Shown: positions 25,065 through 33,942, counted from the stretch's first letter. The stretch is DNA of 64,000 nucleotides from G965276765 sp965276825 (GCA_965276825.1 OZ255630.1:2852001-2916000); one strand, 5' to 3'. Notes: a model not told the origin generated them from the sequence alone. Translations and numbers: made by a program.

Positions 25065-25508
25065 ATGCCGCTACGCCGCGGCATCGTTCTCCGCGTACAG
25101 GAGGAGGCCTGCGAGCTTCTCGGAGAAGGCCAGGTCCACTCCGTCAGGTACGCAGCGATGTTCCCGTCACCCCGGACTGAAAGAGTGTCACCTGGACACC
25201 TGGTGGCCGTTGCGACCGCGCCTGACGGCTCCGAAGCGGTGGTCTGGCGGTGGTACGACGCCGTGGTGCTCGGCGAGGAGAACGGCCGCGTCCGGTTGTG
25301 GGAGCCCTCGCACGGCGAAGTCGAGGCCGAGCCCCGCAGCGGGCAGCAGCGACAGCCCGGGACCCGGGCGTACCTGTCCGCGGGGCTCCCCGGTGCGGAC
25401 TGGTGGGTCGCTGGCGCCGTCGCACCCAAGGCCGAGGCTGCCGAAGTCGAGCTCGACGAGGTGAAGCGGCTCTACACCGAGCACGGCCTCTGGAACGGCG
25501 TCTTCTGA
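25065..25508 (+). CDS. Hypothetical protein
   Basis: From ATG 25,065 the frame encodes about 147 residues beginning MPLRRGIVLRVQEEACELLG. The product is soluble and beta-rich in appearance (GHLVAVATAPDGSEAVVWRW, then YDAVVLGEENGRVRLWEPSH) and ends DEVKRLYTEHGLWNGVF. The frame is open further upstream, but no other start has a ribosome binding site. No family is recognised. Copy 8 of the recurrent motif lies about 110 bases after its stop. Confidence 0.55.
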   Translation: MPLRRGIVLRVQEEACELLGEGQVHSVRYAAMFPSPRTERVSPGHLVAVATAPDGSEAVVWRWYDAVVLGEENGRVRLWEPSHGEVEAEPRSGQQRQPGTRAYLSAGLPGADWWVAGAVAPKAEAAEVELDEVKRLYTEHGLWNGVF

Positions 25509-25617
25509 GATCGGTCGCCGCCTGGCACGAGCGCGCAGGTGTAACGACGTCCCGGAAGACGAACGGCCTGCGGAACGCCGATCAGCTCCTCAGGGCGAAC
25601 GTACGTGCGTGTCGCAG

Positions 25618-25633
25618 GGGATCCGCTACCGGG
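25618..25633 (+). repeat. Recurrent gene-end motif, copy 8
   Basis: GGGATCCGCTACCGGG matches the consensus. It lies between a hypothetical gene and the start of the endonuclease-like gene. Confidence 0.5.
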
Positions 25634-25691
25634 CGCTCGTTCCCTTGGCGGTGGATCCACTGCATGGTCGACGGGGTCATGGGAGACTGCC

Positions 25692-26523
25692 GTGGTGGCG
25701 TTCGACCCCTACGCACCCTACGGACCGGTCGCCGATGGAACGTGCCGGATTGCGACGTGGAACGTGTGGGGCCGCTACGGTGACTGGTCCACTCGCCTGG
25801 AGGGGATCGCCGCCGAGCTGCGGATGTCTGAACCCGACATCGTGTGCCTGAACGAGGCGTGGGAGACCCCGGACGACTCGCAGACCGACAGAATTGGCTC
25901 GGCCCTGGGACTCGCCCACCGCATCAGCCTGTGCGACTTCGCGCTCGACGACTGGCGCTCAGGGATCGGGATCTGCTCCCGCTGGCCCATCACTCGCCAC
26001 GAGAGCAGGGACCTCCCCGGCGGCGGCGACGGCCTAGGCACGGCGACACTCGCCGTTGATCGACGGGCCGCGAGGCCCGGTGCAGGTCGTCGCGGTCATG
26101 CTCGACTATCCGCTTCATGCCAGCGGCGTCCGCCAGCGCCAAGTCCGAGAGCTGCTTGACTTCGTGAACGAGACCACCTCGCGGCGGCACCTAACGGTCA
26201 TCTGCGGTGACTTCAACGCCGGCCCCGACGCGGACGAGATGCGGATGCTGACCGGGCGTACCGAGTCCCCGGTGCCCGGGATGGTCTTCTATGACGCCTG
26301 GGAAGTCGCCGATGACGGCAGCCCGGGGATCACCTGGTCCAACGACAATCCGCTTGCCGCCGTGGGATTGATCCCCGACCGCCGCTTCGACTACATCCTC
26401 TCGGCTTGGCCCCGAAAGGGCGGCATCGGGCACCCCACCGCCTGCAAGCGCCTCGGCGTGTACCCCGCGGGCGAGCCACAGCTCTCCGACCACTACGGGC
26501 TCGTCGCTGACCTTCGCTACTGA
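25692..26523 (+). pseudogene. Endonuclease/exonuclease/phosphatase family protein, frameshifted
   Basis: The first frame (GTG 25,692) encodes the N-terminal EEP domain: CRIATWNVWGRYGDWSTRLE, MSEPDIVCLNEAWETP and SGIGICSRWPITRHESRDLP. At about 26,058 the family sequence moves to another frame: IDGPRGPVQVVAVMLDYPLH, HLTVICGDFNAGPDADEMRM, RRFDYILSAWPRKG and LSDHYGLVADLRY. Removing one T from GCCGTTGATCGAC restores a single frame, so a +1 insertion is inferred. The catalytic N, E, D-x-N and SDH residues are all present across the two pieces. Intact, it would be about 277 residues. Confidence 0.8.
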
Positions 26524-26620
26524 CAGTCGCACAAACCGGATCGGTCTACGGTGACGAGTCATCCAGTCCGGCCTGACCGACGCTGAGCTTGTCGCGCAGC
26601 AAGCGCGGCATGATCAGACG

Positions 26621-27016
26621 GTGGCATTCCTGGAGCTGGCAGCGATCGTCGTAGACGACTACGACTCAGCGATCGCGTTCTTCGTTGACGCCCTTGGCTT
26701 TGAGCTTGTCGAGGACTCACCTTCGCTGACCAACGCCGGTCGCCCGAAGCGGTGGGCGGTCGTGCGTCCGCCGGGTGCCCAAACGGGCATCCTCCTCGCC
26801 CACGCCGACGGCGAAGACCAGTCGGGGGTGGTGGGCGGGCAGGTCGCCGGACGTGTCGGCTTCTTTCTCCGGGTCGAGGATTTTGACACCGCCTACCAGC
26901 GAATGAAAACGGCCGACGTGGAGTTCGTCACCTCCCCACGAACCGAGCGCTACGGTCGGTTCGCCGTCTTCCTTGACATCGCGGGCAACCGATGGGACCT
27001 CCTCGGACCGTCCTGA
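26621..27016 (+). CDS. VOC-family protein
   Basis: A 131-residue glyoxalase-fold protein from GTG 26,621. Both halves are clear: FLELAAIVVDDYDSAIAFFV, DALGFELVEDSPSLTNAG, WAVVRPPGAQTGILLAHADG, then VGFFLRVEDFDTAYQRMKTA and YGRFAVFLDIAGNRWDLLGP. Metal ligand positions cannot be assigned with certainty. Ligand unknown. Confidence 0.88.
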   Translation: MAFLELAAIVVDDYDSAIAFFVDALGFELVEDSPSLTNAGRPKRWAVVRPPGAQTGILLAHADGEDQSGVVGGQVAGRVGFFLRVEDFDTAYQRMKTADVEFVTSPRTERYGRFAVFLDIAGNRWDLLGPS

Positions 27017-27319
27017 GCGCCGACTCATCCCATCTCGTGGGGCGTCGCGGAGCAGGATCGGCCAGCGGGACGATGATGCTGGCCGTGCCCGGCTGGCGCC
27101 GGTTCACCAGGGGTAGGTGCCGCACAGCTCGTTGAGGAACACGCCCGACAGCGACGGGTCCCGCTCGAGCTGGAGGTCGAACTGGACTCCGATCCGGAGG
27201 TCATGCGCTTCGGCCATGGGACGTCTCAGCAGTCACCTCTGCCATCATCCGCGGACCGTGACTTACCCGGCGGAAGAGACAGACACTCCACGTCCGACCT
27301 CTCCTCTACTGTCCGGTGG
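27017..27319 (+). other. Gap with a possible GNAT gene remnant
   Basis: No intact gene is seen in these 303 bases. A rightward stretch near 27,160-27,220 can be read LELEVELDSDPEVMRFG, which looks like the start of RimJ-type acetyltransferases (LDSDPEVMRF), but neither a start nor the rest of the domain follows. It is probably debris from a lost GNAT gene. Confidence 0.3.
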
Positions 27320-27986
27320 ATGATCGAGATCGTGCTGGACCGGACCCGCCGCGACTACGACGAAGTCGCCGAGTTGTACGACGACCTGGTCCGACGCGGT
27401 GATCAGGTCACCGACGCGCTGTCTACGGCGATGATCGATGCGTTTGCGGACCTAGTCGCGCCGGCGGTTCTGCGGGTGACGTGTTGGACGCCAGCTGCGG
27501 CCCTGAGCAGTGGACCGACCATCTCAATCGAGCCGCCATTCGCGTCCACGGGATCGACTTGTCGCCGGCGATGATCGCCATTGCCCGCGGCTACCGCCCC
27601 GATCTGCGTTACGAGGTCGGTTCGATGCTCCAGCTTGATGCGGATGATGGGTCGGTCGCCGGCATCCTGGCTCACTTCTCGTTGATCCACCCGCCGCCGG
27701 ACCTGCTGCCGCTTGCCTTGGCCGAGTTCGCCCGAGTGATCATGCCGGGCGGTCCCTTGTTGGTCCGTGTGCAGATCATGGACACCGCAAGCGGCAGCGG
27801 ATGGGTCGCATACGACCACCGGGCGTCGCCGGCATACTTGTGGACTCTCGACGCACTAGCCGACCGGTTGCGCGAGCGAGCACGACTTCGCCGAGCTGGC
27901 ACGTCTGCGAATCGTTCCTCCCGGCCCCGGGAAACCCCCCTGCCGGTTACCTGCTGATGCGCCGCGGCACGTCTATGGATCGATGA
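27320..27986 (+). pseudogene. SAM-dependent methyltransferase, several frameshifts
   Basis: ATG 27,320 starts MIEIVLDRTRRDYDEVAELY, YDDLVRRGDQVTDAL, ending this frame near APAVLRV. Motif I continues in a second frame as VLDASCGPEQWTDHLNRAAI, VHGIDLSPAMIAIARGYRPD, then YEVGSMLQLDADDGSVAGIL and FARVIMPGGPLLVRVQIM. The end lies in further frames: DFAELARLRIVPPGPGK and PPAGYLLMRRGTSMDR, the last shift at a run of six C. At least three lesions are needed, so this gene is clearly dead. Intact, it would be about 222 residues. Confidence 0.72.
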
Positions 27987-28463
27987 TGAGAATCGGTGCC
28001 GGGAGCCCCAGTACTCGGTGAGCGGGAGCCTGCCGGCAGGTCAGTACTGCGCCCGGTCCTGGAAGGAGCAGCCCGATGGTTCCACCGTCCTCGTCGACCA
28101 GGAGTGCCTGCAGGTCAACTGAACCGACCCACCACCGCACCGACCTCGCCAGACGCACCGGGATGGGCGACATGGCCCCGGCCAATAGACGGCCAGCAGC
28201 AGACAGGTGGCGCCGGTCGGAGGAACGTAGGTCGGGCCGAGGGTGGTGGCGTCGCACCGAGTAGGTCCGGGATCCGGCCGGCTCCAGCACCGACGATCTC
28301 ATCGTGGGGGCCGAACGCCGGTTCATGTCAGTGGGGGATCCCTGTGCGACAGACCCCAGCCGAGGACGTTGATCGGCTGATCCGTGGCAGCCGGGTCGCT
28401 CCTGGCTCGATGCTTTACGCTCGCAACCGGCCGCGCTAGCGGCGATGACGATCGGAGTTGAGG
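27987..28463. other. Gap with no supported gene
   Basis: Frames exist on both strands, but none carries recognisable domains or a good start. A leftward frame ends SVDLQALLVDEDGGTIGLLL and a rightward one ends AEDVDRLIRGSRVAPGSMLY; both could be gene debris. A copy of the recurrent motif lies at 28,335-28,350. Confidence 0.3.
28335..28350 (+). repeat. Recurrent gene-end motif, degenerate copy
   Basis: GGGATCCCTGTGCGAC shares the left half, and its upstream TGTCAGTGG resembles that of copies 2, 7 and 9 (CA[C/G]T[C/G]GGGGATC). It lies in a gap without supported genes. Confidence 0.35.
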
Positions 28464-28679
28464 ATGCGCGTCGCTGAGAGTGACGTGGAGACGAGGGCGA
28501 CGCTTCTGGCCCACGCGCGACTGCTCGGTGGCGACCCGTTGGGCGGCTGGTACTGCGTTACCGGCGGTCACTACTTCGCCTTGGACGACCTCTTGGTCTC
28601 CGACGACCTCGAGCCGACCTGCCCGGAGTGTGAAAGCAGCGGGTGGGAGGTTGTCCGCCCACGCTCTCCCTCGGTGTGA
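28464..28679 (+). CDS. Small zinc-ribbon-like protein
   Basis: A 71-residue protein from ATG 28,464. It has a helical start (VAESDVETRATLLAHARLLG) and a C-terminal CPECESSGWEVV. With the earlier cysteine and histidine in GGWYCVTGGHYFALDDLL, this could bind one zinc ion. No family is recognised. It stands alone in a disturbed region between a gap and a broken NUDIX gene. Confidence 0.5.
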   Translation: MRVAESDVETRATLLAHARLLGGDPLGGWYCVTGGHYFALDDLLVSDDLEPTCPECESSGWEVVRPRSPSV

Positions 28680-28770
28680 GCGGGCGCCGAGGCGATCGGG
28701 TTTCACGGAACCGTTCGGTGCCCCCGGACAGGGAACGGATGGTTCAGGTGTGGGTGACGGGATCATGTGG

Positions 28771-28806
28771 CCCCAACACCACGCTCGTCCCCAACACCAC
28801 GCTCGT
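28771..28806. repeat. 18-bp tandem duplication
   Basis: CCCCAACACCACGCTCGT occurs twice without spacing (28,771-28,788 and 28,789-28,806). It lies in non-coding DNA ahead of the broken NUDIX gene and may be a slippage or repair scar. Confidence 0.75.
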
Positions 28807-28960
28807 CCCCCCAAGCCGCCTACGAGGCGAAGGTCGAGCGCTGGCGGCGGCTGTTGCCGCGGCTGACCGTGATGCCCTGGCTGTAGCCGCGCCAGCTTCA
28901 GCACGCACGACTCGTCTGCGGTCGGCCTGCGGGCAGGCGAAGGGGTGACAAGGTGGTCGG

Positions 28961-29352
28961 GTGCAGGAGCAGCCAGGAGGCGAGCACCGGGTTGTGGCGG
29001 GGTTGCTGCGTCGACACGGCCGGGCCTTGCTCGTACATCGCTCCCCCCAACGCACGTGGTACCCCGACGCATGGGACCTACCTGGCGGCCACGTAGAAAA
29101 CGAGGAGGCTCCTACCCAGGCGCTCCGACGGGAGCTATGCGAGGAACTCGGCATCCTGGCCGAGGTTGCCGGGGAACCCTTCGCTCACCTATAGGGAGCC
29201 GACTTCCGAATGGACATCTGGGCCCTGGACCGGTGGCAGGGTGAACCAACCAATCGCGACCGCCAGGAGCACGACGCGCTGGCGTGGCTGAACCACCACG
29301 AGTCTCACCGAACCTGCGCCTGGCGGATCCTCGGCTGCCCGAACTTGTGTGA
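28961..29352 (+). pseudogene. NUDIX hydrolase, amber codon and frameshift (first of an inverted paralogue pair)
   Basis: GTG 28,961 starts a NUDIX protein, HRVVAGLLRRHGRALLVHRS, with the NUDIX box DLPGGHVENEEAPTQALRRE followed by LCEELGI. The frame is stopped by TAG after GEPFAHL, where the paralogue at 30.4-30.8 kb has CAG, and then continues GADFRMDIWALDRWQGEP and EHDALAWLNHHES. The end, PNLRLADPRLPELV, is in another frame, stopping at 29,352. One nonsense change and one indel thus separate it from a working gene of about 130 residues. Confidence 0.78.
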
Positions 29353-29386
29353 GCCTAGGGAGTCGTGCGAGCCTAGGGAGTCAGAT
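29351..29386. repeat. 18-bp tandem duplication
   Basis: GAGCCTAGGGAGTCGTGC is followed at once by GAGCCTAGGGAGTCAGAT, 14 identical bases in an 18-base period. It spans the junction between the NUDIX remnant and the phosphotransferase start. Like the duplication at 28,771 it has an 18-bp period but a different sequence. Confidence 0.7.
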
Positions 29387-30314
29387 GGCTCATAGTGGCG
29401 CCTTCTCGGGAGATGTGCCTGTCTTTCAGCACATGGTTCGTAACGAGAGCCAGAGACTTTGGTTGAAGACGCTGCCCGGGCTGGTCGCCGAGCTCGAACA
29501 GCGATGGGGGGTGTCGACTCGGGCACCTTTCCGTACAGGCACCTCAGCGTGGGTCGCACCCGGGACGACGGAGGCGGGACAAGACGTCGTCTTGAAAATC
29601 GTGTGGCCGCACCGCGAAGCGGCTGGCGAACCCGCCGGGCTGTGGTTCTGGGCGGGATCGGGTGCGGTACGGCTGATTGAGTCCTTTCCTGCCAAGTTCG
29701 CGCTGTTGCTGGAACGCTGCCGGCCCGGAGGCACGCTTGCCGAGGCGAATCTGCCCGCAGAAGAGGCCCTGAGTCTCGCGGCGCAGCTACTTGCCCGGCT
29801 CTGGTCGCCGGCACCAACGGTCGACATCGGGTTAGAGACCGTCGAGACAGTGATGCGGGATCAGGCGGCGGAAGGACGTGAACGCCTGGACGAGTATCGA
29901 CCGGCCTACGATCCTGCTCTCGTGGCGGCTGGCATCGATCTGCTTGAGTCGCTGCCGCTGAGCGCAACCCGATCGGTTGTGGTGCATGGCGACTTCAACC
30001 CCGGCAATATTCTCCGAGCGCAGCGCGAGCCATGGTTGGCGATTGACGCGAAACCAATGCTCGGCGATCCCGGAGTAGATGTGGAGCCGCTGGTTGCACA
30101 AGTCGATCCACCGTTTGAGAAGTCCGACCCAGTGACCGTGCTACGGCAGCGCTACAGCTTGGTTGCCGACATCGTCGACGAGCCCGCCGAGCGTCTGATC
30201 ACCTGGGCTTTCGCGCGGACCGTGCTCAGCGCCTTGTGGTGCGCTGAGCACGGTGAGAACGGCGAGGAGGACATGGCAGAGGCGGCCGTGCTCGCCGGTC
30301 TCGCTGGGATCTGA
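29385..30314 (+). CDS. Aminoglycoside/hydroxyurea phosphotransferase (APH(6)-like)
   Basis: A 309-residue kinase of the APH fold from ATG 29,385 (an internal ATG is possible). It has the N-lobe AGQDVVLKIVWPHREAAGEP and the catalytic loop RSVVVHGDFNPGNILRAQRE (H-G-D-x-x-x-x-N), followed by PWLAIDAKPMLGDPGVDVEP with the metal-binding D. The IDxKPMxGDP block is typical of streptomycin 6-kinases. It would phosphorylate an aminoglycoside or related compound in the cytosol. It sits between two NUDIX paralogues of opposite orientation. Confidence 0.88.
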   Translation: MAHSGAFSGDVPVFQHMVRNESQRLWLKTLPGLVAELEQRWGVSTRAPFRTGTSAWVAPGTTEAGQDVVLKIVWPHREAAGEPAGLWFWAGSGAVRLIESFPAKFALLLERCRPGGTLAEANLPAEEALSLAAQLLARLWSPAPTVDIGLETVETVMRDQAAEGRERLDEYRPAYDPALVAAGIDLLESLPLSATRSVVVHGDFNPGNILRAQREPWLAIDAKPMLGDPGVDVEPLVAQVDPPFEKSDPVTVLRQRYSLVADIVDEPAERLITWAFARTVLSALWCAEHGENGEEDMAEAAVLAGLAGI

Positions 30315-30395
30315 CAGCCGGCCTCGGGCGCGGGCAATGTCAGATGAGGAGGGGTCACCGGGCGCTCCTCAGCCCTCAGCGAGCTGTGTCACTCG

Positions 30396-30411
30396 GGGAT
30401 TGTCGACCGGC
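30396..30411 (+). repeat. Recurrent gene-end motif, copy 9
   Basis: GGGATTGTCGACCGGC, preceded by CTGTGTCACTCG as in copy 7. It sits 81 bases after the phosphotransferase stop and 9 bases after (3' of) the stop of the leftward NUDIX gene. Confidence 0.58.
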
Positions 30412-30420
30412 ACGCGTAGG

Positions 30421-30841
30421 TCATTGGGGCAGGTCAAGTGCGACTCGTACCAGCTCGGGCAACCGTGGATCGGCCAACCGCAGGCTGTTCAGCTCGTGGT
30501 GGTTCAGCCATGCCAGCGCGTCGTGCTCCTGCGGGTCGTGATTGACTGGCTCGCCGCGCCACCGGTCGACGACCCAGATGTCCATGCGAAAGTCGGGTCC
30601 CTGAAGATGAGCGTACGGGTCTCCGATGACCACTGCCTCGATGCTGAGCTCTTCGCGCAGCTCGCGTTGAAGCGCTTCCCTCGGAGCTTCCTCGTGTTCC
30701 ACGTGGCCGCCGGGAAGGTCCCCATGCGTCGGGGTACCACGTGCGTCGAGGGGAGCGGTGGACCAGCAGCGCCCGACCGTCGCGACGCAGTAACCCGGCC
30801 ACGACTTGATGCTCGCCCGCCAGCTGCTCTTGCATGTCCAT
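30421..30841 (-). pseudogene. NUDIX hydrolase, frameshifted (second of an inverted paralogue pair)
   Basis: From ATG 30,841 the frame encodes GEHQVVAGLLRRDGRALLVH and RTWYPDAWG, then leaves the family frame because TGGGGACC replaces the TGGGACC of the first paralogue. The NUDIX box continues in the next frame, HVEHEEAPREALQRELREEL, then GPDFRMDIWVVDRWRGEPVN, ending DPRLPELVRVALDLPQ at 30,421. One extra G in a G run explains the break. Intact, it would be about 139 residues. Confidence 0.78.
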
Positions 30842-30930
30842 CAGCTTGCCGCGCCGCTGTCGTTCCGGTCGCCCGTCGACAGTGGGGGCCTGCCCGGGCG
30901 GCCGCGGCGAAGCGTTGGCATGCTGCCTCC

Positions 30931-31491
30931 ATGGACACTTCGGTTCAGGTCGTGCACGAGCTCGTCAGCGGCATCCGGCCCTGGGACGCTCGGGAGTGGG
31001 AGCACCAGTCCGACACCCTCAGCTGGTTGGAGACCACGAACGACGTGTTCAGGCGAACGAAACCGGCGACGCCTGAGCGGCACTTGGTCTCCTATGTCGT
31101 CATGATTGACCCGGACGACGGGAGCACCTTGCTGGTCGATCACATCAATGCCCGTCTTTGGCTACCTCCCGGCGGGCACGTGGAGCCGGGCGAGCATCCG
31201 ACAGACACAGCCCGACGGGAAGCTCACGAGGAGTTGGGCATCGACTCGGTGCTCGTCGAGCCCTCAGGCCGGCCATCGTTCGTCACCGTCACCTGCACCG
31301 GCGGTATCGACGCCGGACACACCGATGTCAGCCTGTGGTTCCTCCTCGTCGGGCACCGGCACATGCGGCTGAGGATCGACGTGAGGGAGTTCCACGAGGC
31401 ACGTGGGTGGTCCCCAGCAGACCTTCAGGCAGCAGACCCCAAGGGCTTCGACCCGCACTACTTGAGGTTCGTCGAGAAGGTGTCGCAGTAG
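30931..31491 (+). CDS. NUDIX hydrolase
   Basis: An intact 186-residue NUDIX protein from ATG 30,931; the long open frame upstream is antisense to the broken NUDIX gene. The NUDIX box is complete: GHVEPGEHPTDTARREAHEE followed by LGID (G-x5-E-x7-REA-x-EE-x-G). Upstream residues DPDDGSTLLVDHINARLWLP form the first strands. It would hydrolyse a nucleoside diphosphate linked to another group; which one is unknown. It is not closely related to the two broken NUDIX genes beside it. Confidence 0.9.
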   Translation: MDTSVQVVHELVSGIRPWDAREWEHQSDTLSWLETTNDVFRRTKPATPERHLVSYVVMIDPDDGSTLLVDHINARLWLPPGGHVEPGEHPTDTARREAHEELGIDSVLVEPSGRPSFVTVTCTGGIDAGHTDVSLWFLLVGHRHMRLRIDVREFHEARGWSPADLQAADPKGFDPHYLRFVEKVSQ

Positions 31492-31544
31492 CCGATCGGC
31501 CGGCGGACGACGCCCGGCGTCGAGAGCGGGATGTCGCTCGTTCT

Positions 31545-31916
31545 TTATCCGCCGCCGTCGATCAACTCGATGCGGTTACCGAAGGGGTCGTCAACGTACA
31601 GTCGCCGGACGCCGGGCAGGTCCTGGTCCCACCTCCAGCTGGCGCCGGTCTCCTCCAGCTTCTTCACCAGGTCGTCGAAGCCGTCGATGCGTAGGGCGGG
31701 GTGCGCCTTCCGGGCGGGCTTGAAGCCGTCCTCGACGCCTAGATGCACCTGGACATTCCCGCACACGAACCACCGCCCGCCCCGCGAGGCGAGCGGCTCC
31801 GGCTTGGGTAGCACGGTGAGGCCGAGCACAGCGCAGTAGAACGCTTCAGCATCGGACTCCCCACCAGCAGGCATGGCGAGCTGGACATGATCGAGCGCTG
31901 CAACCCGGACGGTCAT
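31545..31916 (-). CDS. VOC-family protein
   Basis: A 123-residue glyoxalase-fold protein from ATG 31,916: ALDHVQLAMPAGGESDAEAF, YCAVLGLTVLPKPEPLASRG, RWFVCGNVQVHLGVEDGFKP, HPALRIDGFDDLVKKLEETG and YVDDPFGNRIELIDGG. The metal-type positions (H near the start, E in RIELI) are present. This subgroup is annotated glyoxalase-like; the substrate is unknown. Confidence 0.9.
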   Translation of the reverse strand: MTVRVAALDHVQLAMPAGGESDAEAFYCAVLGLTVLPKPEPLASRGGRWFVCGNVQVHLGVEDGFKPARKAHPALRIDGFDDLVKKLEETGASWRWDQDLPGVRRLYVDDPFGNRIELIDGGG

Positions 31917-32091
31917 GCCTGGAGTCTCGCACCTAGGGAGACATGAAGGGGGCAGAAGCGACCACCCGAGACACGTTCGCTGGCCGATCCTTATCTGACG
32001 ATGTCCTCTGGTACCCGGGGCGCTCGGCGGCGCGTCGGTACGTCGTTCGACTACTGGCGCACCGGCGCGGGACTGGGGCCGGATCAGCGGG

Positions 32092-32715
32092 TCAGCGTGG
32101 TCGGGCGGCGCGGACGGCGTCGGCGGACATGGTGTCACCGCGTGCGCTCAGGCCGGCAATCACGCCCTCGATGTCCGCGGCTGGCCGGTTCTGGCTGAGC
32201 TTGGCCTTGGTCTGCACTCGGCTGATGACCAGCTCGACCCCGACGATGGCGCGCAGCTGCCCGGCTACGAACCGCGGCGGGGCGTCATCCACGGACCACG
32301 GTCGCGGGCTGTCCGCTTCGTGCAGGTCGGTCAGCCGGCGGACCAGGGCCTCGACCCAGGTCGGGTCGTCGTGGACCACCAGGCGGCCATAGACGTGGGC
32401 GGCGAGGTAGTTCCAGGTCGGCACAACCCGACCGTGCTCGGCCTTGGAGGCGTACCAGGCCGGGGAGATGTAGGCGTCCGACCCGCGCACGATGACCATT
32501 GCGTCGCCGAGCACCTCGTAGCGCCACTGATCGTTGCTACGAGCCACGTGCCCGAGCAAGGCGCCGTGCTCACCGATCGTGGGGTCGTAGACGAAGGGCA
32601 GCAGCGTCGCGAGCAGCCCCGACGCTGTCATAGTGACCAGGTCGGCCGCCCCCTGGTGGGTCAGCAGGCTGTGCACCGCGGCGTCGTCCGCGGCGAAGTG
32701 TGCCGGCACGTACAT
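32092..32715 (-). CDS. paiB: PaiB-like FMN-binding negative transcriptional regulator
   Basis: A 207-residue protein with the PaiB signature start MYVPAHFAADDAAVHSLL, then LLATLLPFVYDPTIGEHGAL, LGHVARSNDQWRY, and ISPAWYASKAEHGRVVPTWN followed by YLAAHVYGRL. PaiB of Bacillus represses sporulation and protease genes; the fold binds FMN, and in most bacteria its role is not known. The paiA acetyltransferase partner is not directly adjacent, although several GNATs are in the same cargo. Confidence 0.88.
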   Translation of the reverse strand: MYVPAHFAADDAAVHSLLTHQGAADLVTMTASGLLATLLPFVYDPTIGEHGALLGHVARSNDQWRYEVLGDAMVIVRGSDAYISPAWYASKAEHGRVVPTWNYLAAHVYGRLVVHDDPTWVEALVRRLTDLHEADSPRPWSVDDAPPRFVAGQLRAIVGVELVISRVQTKAKLSQNRPAADIEGVIAGLSARGDTMSADAVRAARPR

Positions 32716-32799
32716 CAGGACTCCCGGGTGGTGATCACTGGGCCAGTCTGCCTGACCGCAGCCAGCACCCTCGACCGCTTCGCCATGGGCTGACCGTTT

Positions 32800-32812
32800 C
32801 AGTTGACGATCC
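32800..32812 (-). repeat. Recurrent gene-end motif, short inverted copy
   Basis: On the minus strand the sequence reads GGATCGTCAACTG, the core of copies 2 and 7. It lies between the leftward methyltransferase stop and the PaiB-like start, the only clear copy in this orientation. Confidence 0.45.
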
Positions 32813-32968
32813 GCTATCGGTGATCATCCCAGTCCAGACTGGGGATAACCGGTCAGTGAATTCGGCGTGCCGAAAGCCGATCGAACTCATCGGCGACCTG
32901 CTGTTGCAATGACCGCCAGAATCCGCCGATCGCGGAACGGGCGGAACGTGATGTTGAGACCGGCCATC

Positions 32969-33802
32969 TCAGCGCACTGCGGCAACCACGGCGCTGTGAC
33001 CGGCACGAAACACCACTCCAGCTTCCTTGAAGCCAGCCTCGACCAGAGCCCTCGTGTGCCAGTCCGCCGGCGGCGAGAACTCCTCCAAGGTGTAGGTGGC
33101 CTCGAAGACCTCACTTCGACTGGCGAAGGCGTTTCTCAGTTCTGGGTCGGCAGCGGCGAGTTCCCACCATTCATCCCAGGAGGGACCTCTATTGCCGTGC
33201 TGTGCGGTCGCCTGGCCGTGCCGTAGCTCGGCCATGGCCTTTCCGATAGTGGGTAGATCCACCATGGCCATGAATTCAGCGTGGGCGAACACCCCGCCGG
33301 TGCGAATCAAACCGGCGAGATCTCCATATAGGCGTCGAACGGAGGCCTCAGGCAGCCAGTGGAGGGCGGTGGCCGTGATTACGGCGTCGACCGTACTCTG
33401 GGGGAGCGCGCTGGCCCAGTCCGGATCGCGCAAGTCCGCGGCAACGACTTGGACTCGGTCATTATGAGAGAAGGTTGCGGACGCGATAGTGAGCAAGACC
33501 GGATCGACGTCGAAGGCGATCACCGACGCCGCCGGCAGACGATCGAAGAGGCGGAGGGCGACCGTCCCGGTTCCGCAACCCAGATCGATCACGACGGGGT
33601 GGGAGCCGACGACCGCTTCGACCACATCCACTAACCCCGAGATGAGCCACTCACGGTCCGGCACCAGGCCCTGTTCGAGGAGGTCCCACGACTGCTGCCA
33701 CTCTGCGGCCCATTGGGACGAATATGAACCGAACGTTGTCATTGACGACCAACGTAATGGGTCGAACTCATCGGGGGGTAGACCGTGTCTGAGGCGAGAC
33801 AT
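32969..33802 (-). CDS. Class I SAM-dependent methyltransferase
   Basis: An intact enzyme of 277 residues from ATG 33,802 (MSRLRHGLPPDEFDPLRW, the usual start of this subgroup). SAM-binding motif I is VVIDLGCGTGTVALRLFDRL, followed by the acidic strand SVIAFDVDP, then VVAADLRDPDWASALPQ and ITATALHWLPEASVRRLYGD. C-terminal cap residues include RGPSWDEWWELAAADPELR. The acceptor is unknown. Confidence 0.9.
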   Translation of the reverse strand: MSRLRHGLPPDEFDPLRWSSMTTFGSYSSQWAAEWQQSWDLLEQGLVPDREWLISGLVDVVEAVVGSHPVVIDLGCGTGTVALRLFDRLPAASVIAFDVDPVLLTIASATFSHNDRVQVVAADLRDPDWASALPQSTVDAVITATALHWLPEASVRRLYGDLAGLIRTGGVFAHAEFMAMVDLPTIGKAMAELRHGQATAQHGNRGPSWDEWWELAAADPELRNAFASRSEVFEATYTLEEFSPPADWHTRALVEAGFKEAGVVFRAGHSAVVAAVR

Positions 33803-33924
33803 GGGCCACCCCTGCGGCCACCGACTCGATCCTGAGGTTGGACAGTTCACCGAGCGCTGTGGGTGGAGCTGGGGCCGCATTGAGCGTCGTTATGCGGGTT
33901 GACTGGTCAGCCAGCGAGGAGGTG

Positions 33925-33942
33925 ACAGGTATCAGCATACCT
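33925..33942. promoter_or_regulatory. Inverted repeat upstream of a methyltransferase gene
   Basis: CAGGTAT-CAGC-ATACCTG is a perfect 7-bp inverted repeat with a 4-base centre about 120 bases upstream of the methyltransferase start. It could be an operator or a short hairpin. A degenerate recurrent motif (GCCGATCCCCTGTGACAC) follows at 33,952. Confidence 0.3.
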
